A stretch of 64,000 bases of DNA from Anaerobutyricum hallii DSM 3353 (GCF_000173975.1 NZ_ACEP01000064.1:1-64000), one strand, 5' to 3'; numbered from the stretch's first letter, positions 1 to 9,197 are shown. Notes: generated from the sequence alone by a model not told the origin. Made by a program: numbers and translations.

Positions 1-46
1 ATAGAAAAAGATAGTTTGTGTGTGGTTTTGAAGGTATATGATATAA

Positions 47-89
47 AAAAAGAGCCAATAAAGTGCTTTGCACTTTATTGGCTCTTTTT
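47..89 (+). terminator. Strong intrinsic terminator
   Basis: A 20-bp perfect stem (AAAAAGAGCCAATAAAGTGC against its complement) closes on a 3-base loop and ends in TTTTT. A-runs on the left and T-runs on the right would let it act in both directions. It probably ends a gene lying left of the window. A family A element follows directly. Confidence 0.9.
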
Positions 90-92
90 ATT

Positions 93-233
93 TGATTTAC
101 TAGGCAAAGCTGACGAACTCAAAAAGATACATACTCCATATCTGTGACTTTAGTCGCTGCAGGTTGAATGTTCGCTTCCCTGTTCACATCTAACCTTTGC
201 TCCGAGACCACAAATATGGAATATGTTCTATTT
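93..233 (+). repeat. Family A nested palindrome, copy A1 (degenerate)
   Basis: The conserved core is present: GACTTTAGTCGC near 147-158 and TTTGCTCCGAGACCACA near 197-213. The left flank (TGATTTACTAGGCAAAGCTGACG region, 93-115) resembles the flank of the other copies. The arms (about 121-143 and 211-233) pair only partly, so this is the most decayed copy. It lies just after the terminator at 47-89, and its right end overlaps the stop codon of the minus-strand gene at 228-1049. Confidence 0.8.
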
Positions 234-1049
234 CAGGGAAATATCCCCATTGATTGTTGAGATTCTCACGTTCTGGAATGGTTTTTCTCCCAAGATTCCA
301 GTAATGTTTTGTACATTTCCTGGTTTTTCTTTGATAGAAAGACCCTCTATGTCAGAAAAGATTTTTCCTCGTTTACTGATGCCATCGATTTTCATTCCAG
401 TATTTTCAGGAAGAAGAAGCTGAATATTTCCATTTAATGTTTCACATTCTACAATATTATTTAAAGAAGTAAATGTTGCCTGAATCGGACTGGAGGAAGT
501 GGCTAATTTAGCACCGCCTTCAATATCATCAGCAATAATTGTACCGGAAACAGAATGGATATCTGTAAAACCCTCTGCTTTTGTGATATGAATCAGGCTT
601 GTAGAAGAAACGAGTCGGATTCGAGGTGCAGTAATTGTATTCAGAGAGATAGAACCTTCTGTTGTTTCTGCGGCAAATCGTTCTACCTTCCAGTCGGCAT
701 CCGTCATAATGTTACCGTACTGAGAGGAGAGAAGCAACTCTCCATTATAGGAATCTGGAAGAAAAATTTCTATACAGGTGGCGGGATTTACGGCTTCTCT
801 TCGACCGTAACGTATTGTTGTTTTAAAGCGGTTTGCAGTCACTTTTGCATAATACTCGCTGCCGGTAAGTCCATTAATATATTCTTTGATTGTAAGGGTA
901 TCATCTGTTGCCTTGTGTAAAAAAAGCGTTTCAGCCTGATAACCAATCTGTAATGTTTTTACGGAAGAAACATCTAAAGAGAGAATATTATCCGGCTCGT
1001 TAGATAAAATTTCTGTGAAATTCAAGTTTTTTGCTTTATTATTTTGCAT
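228..1049 (-). CDS. DUF4097-like beta-repeat protein
   Basis: A 273-residue protein with no signal peptide or membrane segment. The C-terminal two thirds is a series of short strand-turn units containing G-(N/S/T/K/D)-I motifs (GNIMTD, GSISLN, GTIIAD, GNIQLL, GKIFSD, GDISLK). This is the pattern of DUF4097/adhesin-like beta-solenoid proteins, whose role is poorly defined. The start is the ATG at 1049, because GGAGG lies about ten bases upstream; an upstream in-frame start would add 23 implausible hydrophobic residues. It is monocistronic. The family assignment rests on the repeat pattern alone. Confidence 0.7.
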   Translation of the reverse strand: MQNNKAKNLNFTEILSNEPDNILSLDVSSVKTLQIGYQAETLFLHKATDDTLTIKEYINGLTGSEYYAKVTANRFKTTIRYGRREAVNPATCIEIFLPDSYNGELLLSSQYGNIMTDADWKVERFAAETTEGSISLNTITAPRIRLVSSTSLIHITKAEGFTDIHSVSGTIIADDIEGGAKLATSSSPIQATFTSLNNIVECETLNGNIQLLLPENTGMKIDGISKRGKIFSDIEGLSIKEKPGNVQNITGILGEKPFQNVRISTINGDISLK

Positions 1050-1280
1050 AATCCCAATGCCTCCTGTGCCATATGAATAATCTTTTTTTATTATAAAATA
1101 GAAAATATAATATAGCAATATTGAATCAGGGGTATTAAATAGATAGGTAGAGGGAGATTTTTAAATTGAAAAGATTTTTGGTAGGTAGATAGGTAATATA
1201 AAGTGATGCAGACGCAAAAAAATACAGGATAAAAGACATTAAATTGTCAAAATAAACATCAAAAAAGGTAAAATTACACT

Positions 1281-1327
1281 TTGACATAAAAAAAGTGACA
1301 TGGTATCATTACTAAGTATTATTTAGT
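1281..1327 (+). promoter_or_regulatory. Promoter with dyad operator, ABC importer operon
   Basis: TTGACA at 1281-1286 and TATCAT at 1304-1309 are separated by 17 bases, a near-consensus sigma-A promoter. The dyad ACTAAGTATTATTTAGT (1311-1327) lies over the expected transcription start, a typical repressor position. No regulator gene for it is visible nearby. Transcripts from here would carry a leader of about 400 bases. Confidence 0.7.
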
Positions 1328-1536
1328 ATGCGTAGAAAATTGCACAGTCCGTATAAGTTTTTGTGAATAAGTAAAATATTTTTTTATCTTTGGAATTTTA
1401 TGCTTCTTTCTTTGGAAAATTCTAGAACTGTGCTATTGTCATAATAGTCTGCTGCCTCCATTTGCTATGCAGCGGGGCCTTAAGAATTAATTTTCTATTT
1501 TAAAATCCATACTTTTTAACATCAATTTCATATAAA
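1328..1536 (+). other. Long untranslated leader of the ABC importer operon
   Basis: This stretch holds no credible gene. It contains a small stem (GCTGC...GCAGC, about 1452-1475) followed by GGGGCC and an AT-rich run. I do not recognise a known riboswitch. The palindromic family B element at 1537-1699 follows and leads into the first ribosome binding site. Confidence 0.4.
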
Positions 1537-1699
1537 TGTACTTTTGGAGTCTTTCTTGCACTTGATTTTGTGGCTGATTTTCCACCAGTTGCACCCGAAT
1601 TTCATCAACGTACGCATCATGTATGCCTCAAAAATTTGGACACAACTGACAAAAAATCTTCTCACAAAATCAAGCACAAAAAGATTCCGAGAATACATA
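1537..1699 (+). repeat. Family B 5'-leader palindrome, copy B1 (long form)
   Basis: The left arm begins TGTACTTTTGGAGTCTTTC (1537) and continues to ATTTTGTG. The right arm runs from CACAAAATCAAGCAC (about 1673) to GATTCCGAGAATACATA (ends 1699). About 100 bases separate the two arms, whereas B4 and B5 are only 57 bases long. The end ACATA lies nine bases before AGGAGG (1709-1714), as in the other family B copies. Confidence 0.75.
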
Positions 1700-1721
1700 G
1701 AAAATCAAAGGAGGAAACAGT

Positions 1722-2666
1722 TTGAGTGTAAAGCAATTGGGCAGAAGACTGCTCCAGATTGTTATTGTGCTGATAGGGATTAGTTTTTTCACATTTATTC
1801 TCACGTATCTTGCACCTGGTGATCCGGTTCGGACGAGATATGCGGCAAGTGGCATGGTTCCAACGGAAAAAGAACTGCAGGAAGAAAGAGAAAGATTAGG
1901 ATTAAATGATCCGGTTTTAGTACAATATGGGCGATGGCTTGGTAAAGTTCTTCATGGAGATTTTGGAACCTCCTATTCAAATGGGAAGCCGGTTGCAGAA
2001 CTTTTATCCGTACGTCTGCTACCAACATTAAAGTTAGCTTTTTCGGCGTTAATCCTTATGTTGTTAGTAGCGGTTCCGCTTGGAATGTTATCGGCAGTTT
2101 ATAAAAATACATGGGTGGATTATCTGGTAAGGGGAGTGACATTCTTGGGAGTATCCATTCCAAACTTCTGGGTAGGACTCATACTTCTTTATGTTGTTGC
2201 ATTGAAGTTTAGCCTGCTTCCTGTTATTTCAACAGGAGATGGATTTGAGAAAATCATTTTACCTGCGATAACACTGGCATTTGCAATGGCAGGTAAATAT
2301 ACCAGACAGGTGAGAACCGCTGTGTTAGAAGAATTGAATAAGGATTATGTGACAGGTGCACGTGCAAGAGGAATGTCCGAACAGGAAATTCTCTGGAAGC
2401 AGGTATTTCCAAATGCACTGCTGCCATTAATTACATTACTTGGATTATCACTTGGTAACCTTTTAGGAGGAACGGCAGTTGTAGAAGTGATTTTTACATA
2501 TCCAGGACTTGGAAATCTGGCAGTACAGGCAATTACGGCATATGATTATTCCTTAATTCAGGGATATGTACTTTGGGTTGCGCTGATTTACATGGTAATC
2601 AATTTACTGGTAGATATGTCTTATACTTTTGTAGACCCAAGAATACGAAGGAATGAGAGAGGGTGA
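1722..2666 (+). CDS. ABC importer permease, DppB/OppB/NikB type
   Basis: Inner-membrane permease of a peptide/nickel-type ABC importer, 314 residues, the same length as E. coli NikB. It has an N-terminal membrane segment, about five more hydrophobic helices and the EAA-loop region (YVTGARARGMSEQEILWKQ) that docks the ATPase. The start is a TTG at 1722 with AAGGAGG seven bases upstream. It is the first gene of a five-gene operon and overlaps the next by four bases. Substrate (dipeptide, oligopeptide, nickel or metal chelate) cannot be settled from the sequence. Confidence 0.9.
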   Translation: MSVKQLGRRLLQIVIVLIGISFFTFILTYLAPGDPVRTRYAASGMVPTEKELQEERERLGLNDPVLVQYGRWLGKVLHGDFGTSYSNGKPVAELLSVRLLPTLKLAFSALILMLLVAVPLGMLSAVYKNTWVDYLVRGVTFLGVSIPNFWVGLILLYVVALKFSLLPVISTGDGFEKIILPAITLAFAMAGKYTRQVRTAVLEELNKDYVTGARARGMSEQEILWKQVFPNALLPLITLLGLSLGNLLGGTAVVEVIFTYPGLGNLAVQAITAYDYSLIQGYVLWVALIYMVINLLVDMSYTFVDPRIRRNERG

Positions 2667-3499
2667 GTGTGATGCAGAAAATATTAAATTTCATAAAAAA
2701 GAATAAGCAGTTTTCCTTTTTCTTTTTATTAGTGATTCTCCTTATTTTTGTCGCAGTTTTTGCACCAGTGATCGCCCCGCAGGATCCGTATGTATCTGAC
2801 CTGAAAAATGCATTACAGGCACCGAATAGTGAGCATTGGTTTGGAACAGATAAGTTAGGAAGAGATATTTTTTCCAGAGTAATCTATGCATCAAGAATCT
2901 CTCTTCCAGCTACACTGACGTTAGTTGCGATTATTTTTGTGGCAGGAACAATTTTAGGAACACTGGCGGGATATTTTGGAGGATGGGTTGACGCAGTTAT
3001 CATGAGACTTTCTGATATGATGATTTCTTTTCCCGGTATGGTTCTTGCCATTGCTGTTGCAGGAATTATGGGAGCGAGTATAAAGAATGCAGTCATAGCG
3101 ATTGCTATAGTAAGCTGGTCAAAGTATGCCCGTCTTGCACGAAGTCTTGTCATGAAAATACGACATGAAGATTATGTATACGCAGCAATTGTAACAGGCT
3201 CAAAGACAGGATATATTTTAAGAAAATATATGCTGCCAAATGTAATTCCTACGCTTGTAATTACCGCAGCTACAGACATCGGTGGCATGATGTTAGAGCT
3301 TGCCGGGCTGTCATTTCTAGGATTTGGTGCAAAGGCACCGGCAGCAGAATGGGGGCTAATGCTGAATGAGGGAAGAACATATATGCAGAATGCTCCGTGG
3401 ATGATGATTTATCCGGGACTGGCTATTTTTATTGTGGTAGTAATCTTTAACCTGTTAGGTGACAGCCTGAGAGATGTCCTTGATGTGAGAGAGGAATAA
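2663..3499 (+). CDS. ABC importer permease, DppC/OppC/NikC type
   Basis: Second permease, 278 residues, close to NikC in length. The N-terminal OppC-type segment (PYVSDLKNALQAPN, then HWFGTDKLGRDIFSR) is diagnostic of the DppC/OppC/NikC group. The EAA loop is at DYVYAAIVTGSKTGYILRK. The GTG start at 2663 overlaps the stop of the previous gene, implying translational coupling and 1:1 assembly with it. About 150 bases separate it from the binding-protein gene. Confidence 0.9.
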   Translation: MSVMQKILNFIKKNKQFSFFFLLVILLIFVAVFAPVIAPQDPYVSDLKNALQAPNSEHWFGTDKLGRDIFSRVIYASRISLPATLTLVAIIFVAGTILGTLAGYFGGWVDAVIMRLSDMMISFPGMVLAIAVAGIMGASIKNAVIAIAIVSWSKYARLARSLVMKIRHEDYVYAAIVTGSKTGYILRKYMLPNVIPTLVITAATDIGGMMLELAGLSFLGFGAKAPAAEWGLMLNEGRTYMQNAPWMMIYPGLAIFIVVVIFNLLGDSLRDVLDVREE

Positions 3500-3647
3500 T
3501 AAAAAATAACAAAAATAGTAAGAAAAGAATTATGGGTTTTAATAAAGTTTGGGATAGTGATAACTGAGTAAAGTTAGATTATTTTATAAATTCCAAATGA
3601 AAAACCATAAAATAAAAATAAGATTATAAAAGAAGAAAGGATATGTT
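3500..3647 (+). promoter_or_regulatory. AT-rich spacer with stem before the binding-protein gene
   Basis: TTATGGGTTTT (about 3531) can pair with AAAACCATAA (about 3602-3612), giving a long-looped stem before the ribosome binding site AGAAAGGA (about 3633-3640). Such a stem could allow differential expression of the binding protein relative to the permeases. No clear -35/-10 pair is visible. The functional reading is inference. Confidence 0.35.
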
Positions 3648-5216
3648 ATGAAAAAAATGAAAAAGTTTTTAGGAATCATGCTTGCTATGGTAATGGCAGT
3701 TACGATGCTTGCAGGATGTGGTGGAAGCAGCAAGGAGAGTAGCAGCAGCGATAATGGGAAAACATTAAAATTTGGATGTTTTTCTTATTCCGAATCTTTA
3801 GATCCTGCAAACATGATTAACTCTGCCTGGTGTAGCAGCCGTTATGGTATTGGAGAATGTCTTTTTAAATATAAAGATGATTTAAGTGTAGAAAATACAA
3901 TCTGTGATGAATATTCCACAGAAGATAACAAAACATGGGTATTCCATATCCGTGATGGTGTGAAGTTCTCTAACGGAAATGATGTAACGCCTTCTGCAAT
4001 CAAAGCATGCTGGGATGTTCTTTATGCCAATAAAACAGGTTCTTCTAACCCATCTAAATTTATGGATTATGAATCTATCACACCAGATGATGATGCCCGT
4101 ACTCTGACAATAGTATTAAAACAGGCAAAAGCAGACCTTAGAAAAGATCTTGCATATCCTGTATTTGTAATTCTTGATGTGAGCGGAGATTATGACTTGG
4201 CAGAGAACCCAATCGGTACAGGTCCTTATGCTTTAACAAGTTTTGATTCTAAGACAAAAGCGACTCTTGTAAAGAATAAATATTACTGGAACGGGGAAGT
4301 TCCTTATGATAATGTAGAGATTGACTTCTTAAGTGAAGATAATAAAGCATTAGCATTACAAAACGGAGACATTAACCTTGTAGAGAATGTAACTTCTACT
4401 TCTGACCTTGATACATTAAAGAAAGATGATAACTTTAATGTTTCTATCGGACAGGGTGTACGTACTGGATTTGCTTATATTAATGAAAAAGGTATTTTAG
4501 GAGATGACACATTAAGACAGGCAGTACAGATGGCATTAGATCATAAGACAATGTGTGAAGTTACTGTAGGTGGTTTATATACAGAAGGTATCTCTGTACT
4601 TCCATCCAGTCTTGCATATGGCTATGACAATTTAAAAAATCCATATACATATAATGTAGATAATGCAAAAAAACTTTTAGATGATGCAGGATATAAAGAT
4701 ACAGATGGAGACGGAATCCGTGAGATGAACGGAAAGAAGATTTCTATTAATTATATCACTTATGAGAACAGAAGACTTTCTGACTTTGCACAGGCGATTC
4801 AGACACAGCTTGCGGACATTGGAATTGAAGCAAAGATTAATTCTATGGATGCAGACAGAGAATGGAATAAAATGGTAGCCGGAGAATACGATTTATGCGA
4901 CTCTAACTGGATTACAGTAGGTAATGGTGATCCTACAGAGTATATGGCAAACTGGTACGGTAAGTCTGATGCGAACTTCTGTAACTATAAGAATGCTGAG
5001 TATGATAAATTATACGAACAGTTAGACACAGAATTTGACGAAGCCAAACGTGCTAAAATCATTGAACAGTTACAGCAGATTTTAATTAATGATGCAGCAG
5101 TTATCGTTCACGGATATTATAACAGTTCTATGATCAGTGATAAGACAGTGAGCGGAGCAAACATCCACACAGCAGATTACTACTGGCTTACAACAGAGAT
5201 TGCTCCAGCAAAATAG
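3648..5216 (+). CDS. ABC importer substrate-binding lipoprotein (SBP family 5)
   Basis: Extracytoplasmic binding protein of the importer, 522 residues. A lysine-rich signal peptide ends in the lipobox LAGC (Cys about residue 24), so it is lipid-anchored outside the membrane. A serine-rich linker follows, then the family 5 fold (KTWVFHIRDGVKFSNG, PIGTGPYAL, and the C-terminal YDKLYEQLDTEFDEAKRAK). Family 5 proteins bind peptides, nickel or metallophores. The length and several blocks resemble NikA, but this does not prove a metal ligand. Confidence 0.9.
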   Translation: MKKMKKFLGIMLAMVMAVTMLAGCGGSSKESSSSDNGKTLKFGCFSYSESLDPANMINSAWCSSRYGIGECLFKYKDDLSVENTICDEYSTEDNKTWVFHIRDGVKFSNGNDVTPSAIKACWDVLYANKTGSSNPSKFMDYESITPDDDARTLTIVLKQAKADLRKDLAYPVFVILDVSGDYDLAENPIGTGPYALTSFDSKTKATLVKNKYYWNGEVPYDNVEIDFLSEDNKALALQNGDINLVENVTSTSDLDTLKKDDNFNVSIGQGVRTGFAYINEKGILGDDTLRQAVQMALDHKTMCEVTVGGLYTEGISVLPSSLAYGYDNLKNPYTYNVDNAKKLLDDAGYKDTDGDGIREMNGKKISINYITYENRRLSDFAQAIQTQLADIGIEAKINSMDADREWNKMVAGEYDLCDSNWITVGNGDPTEYMANWYGKSDANFCNYKNAEYDKLYEQLDTEFDEAKRAKIIEQLQQILINDAAVIVHGYYNSSMISDKTVSGANIHTADYYWLTTEIAPAK

Positions 5217-5225
5217 GAGGTTTTT

Positions 5226-6014
5226 ATGCTCGATGTTCAGGATATAACCGTCGCATATAGCAGTAATGCAGAACCAACCATTGAAGGGTTTCATCTTGAG
5301 ATGAAACCCGGAGAAATCTGTAGTATTGTCGGAGAAAGCGGAAGCGGGAAGACTACAGTAATCCGTTCTATATTAGGCCTTTTACCCAGTGGGGGAAAAG
5401 TGACAAAAGGAGATATTCTTTTTGAGGGAGAATCGTTACTTCAATATTCAAAAAAGCAGTGGAGAGAACTTAGAGGAACACAGATTTCCATGATTTTTCA
5501 GGATTCCGGAGCGATGATCAACCCTATCCGTAAAATAGGAAGCCAATATGTGGAATATATTCGTGCCCATAAAAATATCTCAAAAAAAGATGCATTTGAT
5601 ATGGCAGTAGAAATGTTAGAAAAAATGCGTCTGCCAGATGGAAAGCGTATTATGGAAAGTTATCCATTTGAACTTTCTGGTGGTATGTGCCAGAGAGTTG
5701 GGATTGCAATGGCGATGACATTTCAGCCGAAACTTCTTCTGGCAGATGAACCAACGAGCGCACTTGATGTAACGACACAGGCACAGATTGTCCGCCAGAT
5801 GATGGAACTTAGAGATGACTTTGGAACAGGAATCATTGTTGTAACCCATAATATCGGTGTTGCTGCTTATATGGCAGATAAACTGCTTGTGATGAGGCAG
5901 GGGAAAGTGGTTGATTCCGGCCAGAGGGAAGATATTTTACATAACCCACAGTCAGAATATACTAAGAACTTACTTGCATCTGTACCGGCTTTAAAGGGAG
6001 AGAGATATGTCTAA
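5226..6014 (+). CDS. ABC importer ATPase 1, DppD/OppD/NikD type
   Basis: Cytoplasmic ATPase, 262 residues. Walker A GESGSGKT is at residues 36-43, the signature is LSGGMCQR (Met where Gln or Glu is usual), and Walker B is LLLADEPTSALD with the H-loop in VVTHN. It lacks the long C-terminal oligopeptide/HPY extension seen in its partner, as in NikD. It has GGAGG upstream and overlaps the next gene by eight bases, so the two ATPases are probably made together as a heterodimer. Confidence 0.9.
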   Translation: MLDVQDITVAYSSNAEPTIEGFHLEMKPGEICSIVGESGSGKTTVIRSILGLLPSGGKVTKGDILFEGESLLQYSKKQWRELRGTQISMIFQDSGAMINPIRKIGSQYVEYIRAHKNISKKDAFDMAVEMLEKMRLPDGKRIMESYPFELSGGMCQRVGIAMAMTFQPKLLLADEPTSALDVTTQAQIVRQMMELRDDFGTGIIVVTHNIGVAAYMADKLLVMRQGKVVDSGQREDILHNPQSEYTKNLLASVPALKGERYV

Positions 6015-6963
6015 AGAAAAAGAGCTTATTTTAGAAGCAAAACATGTGACAAAGAAGTTCCCTCTTACCAAAGGAAAAGAACTTATTGCAAATGATGATG
6101 TCAGTTTAAAGTTTTATAAAGGACAGACACTCGGAATCGTAGGAGAGAGTGGCTGTGGAAAGTCTACATTTATGCGTATGATGGTACAGCTTGAACAGCC
6201 AACTTCCGGAGAAATCCTTTTCAAGGGAAAAGATATTACAAAGATGAAAGGGGAAGAACTTCGGAAAAACAGAAGAAATGTACAGATGGTCTTCCAGAAT
6301 CCGTCTACTTCCTTTAACCCAAAGATGAAAGTGGGCGATATTATCTGTGAACCCCTCATGAATTTCGGGCTAATTAAAAAGAAAGAAAAAGATGCCGTTG
6401 CAAGAAAATATCTTGAAATGGTAGAATTGCCAGGAGACTTTGCTGACCGTTATCCTCATAACATGAGTGGAGGCCAGAGGCAGAGAGTAGGAATCGCCAG
6501 AGCAATTGCCTTAGAACCGGAAATCATTTTCTGTGATGAATCCACATCTGCACTGGATGTTTCTATCCAAAAAGCTATTCTGGAGCTTCTCGTAAAGCTG
6601 CAAAAAGAAAAAAATATAGCAATTGGATTTATCTGTCATGATCTTGCCATGATATCAAGTATAGCACATCAGATAGCAGTCATGTACATGGGAAATATCG
6701 TAGAAATCCTTCCGGGAGAAGAAGTTGCCAGAGGAGCCTTGCATCCATACACAAAAGCCTTACTACAGTCCGTTTTTGATCTTCATATGGACTTTAACAA
6801 GCTGATTACTCCGTTAGAGGGAGAAGCTTCTATGCCAACAGGAGAATTACAAGGCTGTCCATTTCAGAACCGTTGTGCGTTCTGCATGGAAAAATGTCAA
6901 AAAGAAAAACCAGAATTAAAAACATTAGATGAAAATCATCAAATCGCTTGTTGGAGAATTTGA
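6007..6963 (+). CDS. ABC importer ATPase 2, DppF/OppF type
   Basis: Second ATPase, 318 residues. Walker A is GESGCGKS, the signature MSGGQRQR, and Walker B IIFCDESTSALD, with Ser replacing the usual Pro of DEP. The C-terminal oligopeptide/dipeptide extension carries four cysteines (CPFQNRCAFCMEKC), the motif that binds an Fe-S cluster in many peptide importers. It closes the operon, and a family A hairpin lies between it and the convergent gene downstream. Confidence 0.9.
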   Translation: MSKEKELILEAKHVTKKFPLTKGKELIANDDVSLKFYKGQTLGIVGESGCGKSTFMRMMVQLEQPTSGEILFKGKDITKMKGEELRKNRRNVQMVFQNPSTSFNPKMKVGDIICEPLMNFGLIKKKEKDAVARKYLEMVELPGDFADRYPHNMSGGQRQRVGIARAIALEPEIIFCDESTSALDVSIQKAILELLVKLQKEKNIAIGFICHDLAMISSIAHQIAVMYMGNIVEILPGEEVARGALHPYTKALLQSVFDLHMDFNKLITPLEGEASMPTGELQGCPFQNRCAFCMEKCQKEKPELKTLDENHQIACWRI

Positions 6964-7028
6964 GGATTATCCACATCATCAAATCTCCTCCATTATTGAA
7001 TTGATAAAAATCGAGAAAAGCGAAAAAC

Positions 7029-7215
7029 AGTAACAGCAATTCTAAAATTACCAACAACCAGAAAATCGAAGCCCGATAGGATTACAAATGTGACCTCGGA
7101 GCAAGGTTTGAATGCGAGCGCATAAGCGAGCATTCAAACCGCCGCGACTAAAGTCACATTTGTAATCCTATCGGGCTTCGGTTTTCGTCTGTCTATCAAT
7201 TAAAAAGCTGTTACT
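7029..7215 (-). repeat. Family A nested palindrome, copy A2
   Basis: The inner arms CGAAGCCCGATAGGATTACA.. (from 7067) and its exact complement (to 7180) form a 27-bp perfect stem. It extends through GAAAAT/GTTTTC with one G-T pair. The core reads forward on the minus strand (GACTTTAGTCGC, then TTGCTCCGAGG). An outer stem AGTAACAGC/GCTGTTACT (7029-7037 and 7207-7215) reaches into the stop codon of the minus-strand gene at 7214. The core is therefore in the sense direction of that gene. Confidence 0.95.
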
Positions 7216-8404
7216 AACTTTCCTTCATCAATTCAATAATCCTCTCCGTTGCATGTCCATCGCAGCTTCCCATGAATTTTTCTTTGAAGTCAATAACTCT
7301 CTGTTTATCAAATTGAGTATCAATATTTTTAATACTGTCTAAAAGTTCATCTTCTGTCTGAACAACCGGACCAGGAGTAAATTCAGAGTAATCATAGTAG
7401 AAACCTCTCCAGTCACAGTAATTATCGTAATCATAAGCGTAGAAGATCATTGGTTTTTCGAACAGGGAGTATTCAAATACCAGTGAAGAGTAATCGGAGA
7501 TACAGATATCTGCGCTACAAAGTAAATCTTCGATAGAAAGGTCTTTCGTTAAATCTCTTGCAAAATGCTGTAATTCTTCTGGAATTACCGGTGGTTTCTT
7601 AACAAATGGGTGGTGCTTGCAGACAATGACATATTCATCGCCAAGTTCCTGATAAAAACGTTCAAAATCAATTTTATCTGGAGATTTGGCAGTAGCAACA
7701 TGACCACGGAAAGTAGGAGCATAGAGAATAACTTTTTTGTCTTTTGCTTCTGGCATAATTTCATATAATTTCTGTCTGCGGCTTTCTACAAATTCACTGT
7801 CATAAAAGAGGTCTGTACGGCTAACACCAGTTGCTTTAACAATACCTTTTGGAAGATGCATTGCTTCTTCATATGCCCAGATGACTTCTGGACTGCTGAC
7901 AGTTACATGCGTAAGATTTTCGTAGTTTGGATATTTGTCTAAAGTTGCGGCAGAAGAACCGAACTTTAATTCAGCAGTACTGCGCCCAAATTTTTTAAAG
8001 GCTCCACATGCATGCCATAAATTGATGGCGATTGTTTCTTTTCTTAATGGAATAGAAGAAAGAATGAGAGAAGCATCATCAATAAATACATACTTTGCTG
8101 TCGCAAGTTCTTGTAACATATCATCAACACGTTTTGTAAATTCACGGCCACGAATAAAGTTAAACTGTACGTAAGAACATTTTAAATCATATTCACCAGA
8201 TTCTTCTAACTTTTTGTATAAATATTGAAAAGAATTAGAAAGAGTGGTAAAACGCATTTCTAAGAAAAGGACTTTGTTCTCCTGTACTGGCTGGTTACAG
8301 TAAGATTCATATTTTTTTGGAAAATATACTTTGTAACGATAATATTTACGCAGCTGTCTTAACTTTGCAACAAATTTCTTTTTGTACTTTTTAAAAAATG
8401 ACAT
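7214..8404 (-). CDS. CDP-glycerol:glycerophosphate glycerophosphotransferase (TagB/TagF family)
   Basis: About 396 residues. The family transfers glycerol phosphate from CDP-glycerol to build teichoic-acid-like polymers on the cytoplasmic membrane face. A basic N-terminus (FFKKYKKKFVAKLRQLRKYYR) suits peripheral membrane binding. Conserved blocks are NLWHACGAFKKFG, GVSRTDLFYD, ILYAPTFRGH, CKHHPF and CISDYSSLVFEYSLF. The start at 8404 is chosen because AAGGAG lies ten bases upstream, whereas the upstream ATGs overlap that site. No other teichoic acid genes are nearby, so the polymer is unknown. Confidence 0.88.
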   Translation of the reverse strand: MSFFKKYKKKFVAKLRQLRKYYRYKVYFPKKYESYCNQPVQENKVLFLEMRFTTLSNSFQYLYKKLEESGEYDLKCSYVQFNFIRGREFTKRVDDMLQELATAKYVFIDDASLILSSIPLRKETIAINLWHACGAFKKFGRSTAELKFGSSAATLDKYPNYENLTHVTVSSPEVIWAYEEAMHLPKGIVKATGVSRTDLFYDSEFVESRRQKLYEIMPEAKDKKVILYAPTFRGHVATAKSPDKIDFERFYQELGDEYVIVCKHHPFVKKPPVIPEELQHFARDLTKDLSIEDLLCSADICISDYSSLVFEYSLFEKPMIFYAYDYDNYCDWRGFYYDYSEFTPGPVVQTEDELLDSIKNIDTQFDKQRVIDFKEKFMGSCDGHATERIIELMKES

Positions 8405-8456
8405 AATAGACATACTCCTTTGCATTAAATGAAATAAAATATTTGTATTTTGTGCT

Positions 8457-9197
8457 TTATATTAAAGAAATCAGATTAGCAATCAGGGCAGAAATAATCC
8501 CTATGGAGGAAATCAAAAGGTTCCATCGAAAAAGAATATCAATCCCATATTGCAGATTCCAGTGAAATAAAACAGAAAGACCTGATAAAATAAGAAAAAA
8601 TACTTCAAGAAAAAGCAGGCCCTTGCAGGCAAGATGCAAATCTTGTCTGCTTAACTCCATATTTAGAGAAATTCCCATAATTATATAAAGGAATATAAAC
8701 AGAAAGATTATATCAGAAGCTTGTAATTGTTGCAAGGCTTTAAAGAAAATTGTCCAATTCTGTTGAAAAGAAAGAGGAAGTGTACGAACATTTTCTGGAA
8801 GAAACAGGCTGATTATATAAATGAGACATGGGCCAAATAATAAGGGGCCGATACTGATAAAAAACTGCCCGAAATCGCCCTGAAGCTTCTGTAAAAAAGA
8901 ACGGTTTTCATGATGCATTTTCACAAAACCAAGAGTGCCTCCGGAATACAGTGCCTTTTTGGTAGTGCGATAAAGGCAGATTTGATCAATCTTATATCCA
9001 AATATAAGTCCAAAGAGCAAATGCCCTATTTCATGGACAGGTGTGCCAACAAGATTGAAAAAATCCAGAATAAGATAGCTGCGGTTTTTGTTCGAAAAAT
9101 TCTGTATAGCAGCATGCCGGGTCTGCCCCATAATAAATCCAAACAGAATTAAAACGAAAAGCAGCTTTACATTAAGTTGCATAAAATAAGTAATCAT
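8457..9197 (-). CDS. Membrane metalloprotease-like protein with HEIGH motif
   Basis: A 246-residue polytopic membrane protein. The zinc-binding motif HEIGH is at residues 55-59, inside the second hydrophobic region (LVGTPVHEIGHLLFG), and several further membrane helices follow. This is the arrangement of M50-type intramembrane proteases. The second-half aspartate motif (NPDG-like) typical of site-2 proteases is not evident, so it could be a non-proteolytic relative. It lies 52 bases upstream of the CDP-glycerol transferase gene on the same strand and may be co-transcribed with it. Confidence 0.65.
   Translation of the reverse strand: MITYFMQLNVKLLFVLILFGFIMGQTRHAAIQNFSNKNRSYLILDFFNLVGTPVHEIGHLLFGLIFGYKIDQICLYRTTKKALYSGGTLGFVKMHHENRSFLQKLQGDFGQFFISIGPLLFGPCLIYIISLFLPENVRTLPLSFQQNWTIFFKALQQLQASDIIFLFIFLYIIMGISLNMELSRQDLHLACKGLLFLEVFFLILSGLSVLFHWNLQYGIDILFRWNLLISSIGIISALIANLISLI

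Noticed and set aside
1311-1327. NikR binding site
   Set aside because: The dyad ACTAAGTATTATTTAGT does not match the spaced GTATGA-type NikR repeat, so I report it only as an unassigned operator.
1544-1783. Possible 79-codon gene in the leader of the ABC operon
   Set aside because: It lies inside the family B element, overlaps the permease start and lacks a ribosome binding site.
7029-7215. Family A hairpins as ordinary intrinsic terminators
   Set aside because: The stems are far longer than needed, contain a conserved internal loop, and lack a consistent T-run; at rpsU and at the window start a normal terminator already precedes the element.
8457-9197. Confident assignment as a site-2 protease
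   Set aside because: Only the HEIGH motif is clear; the second catalytic motif is not visible, so the call stays at protease-like.
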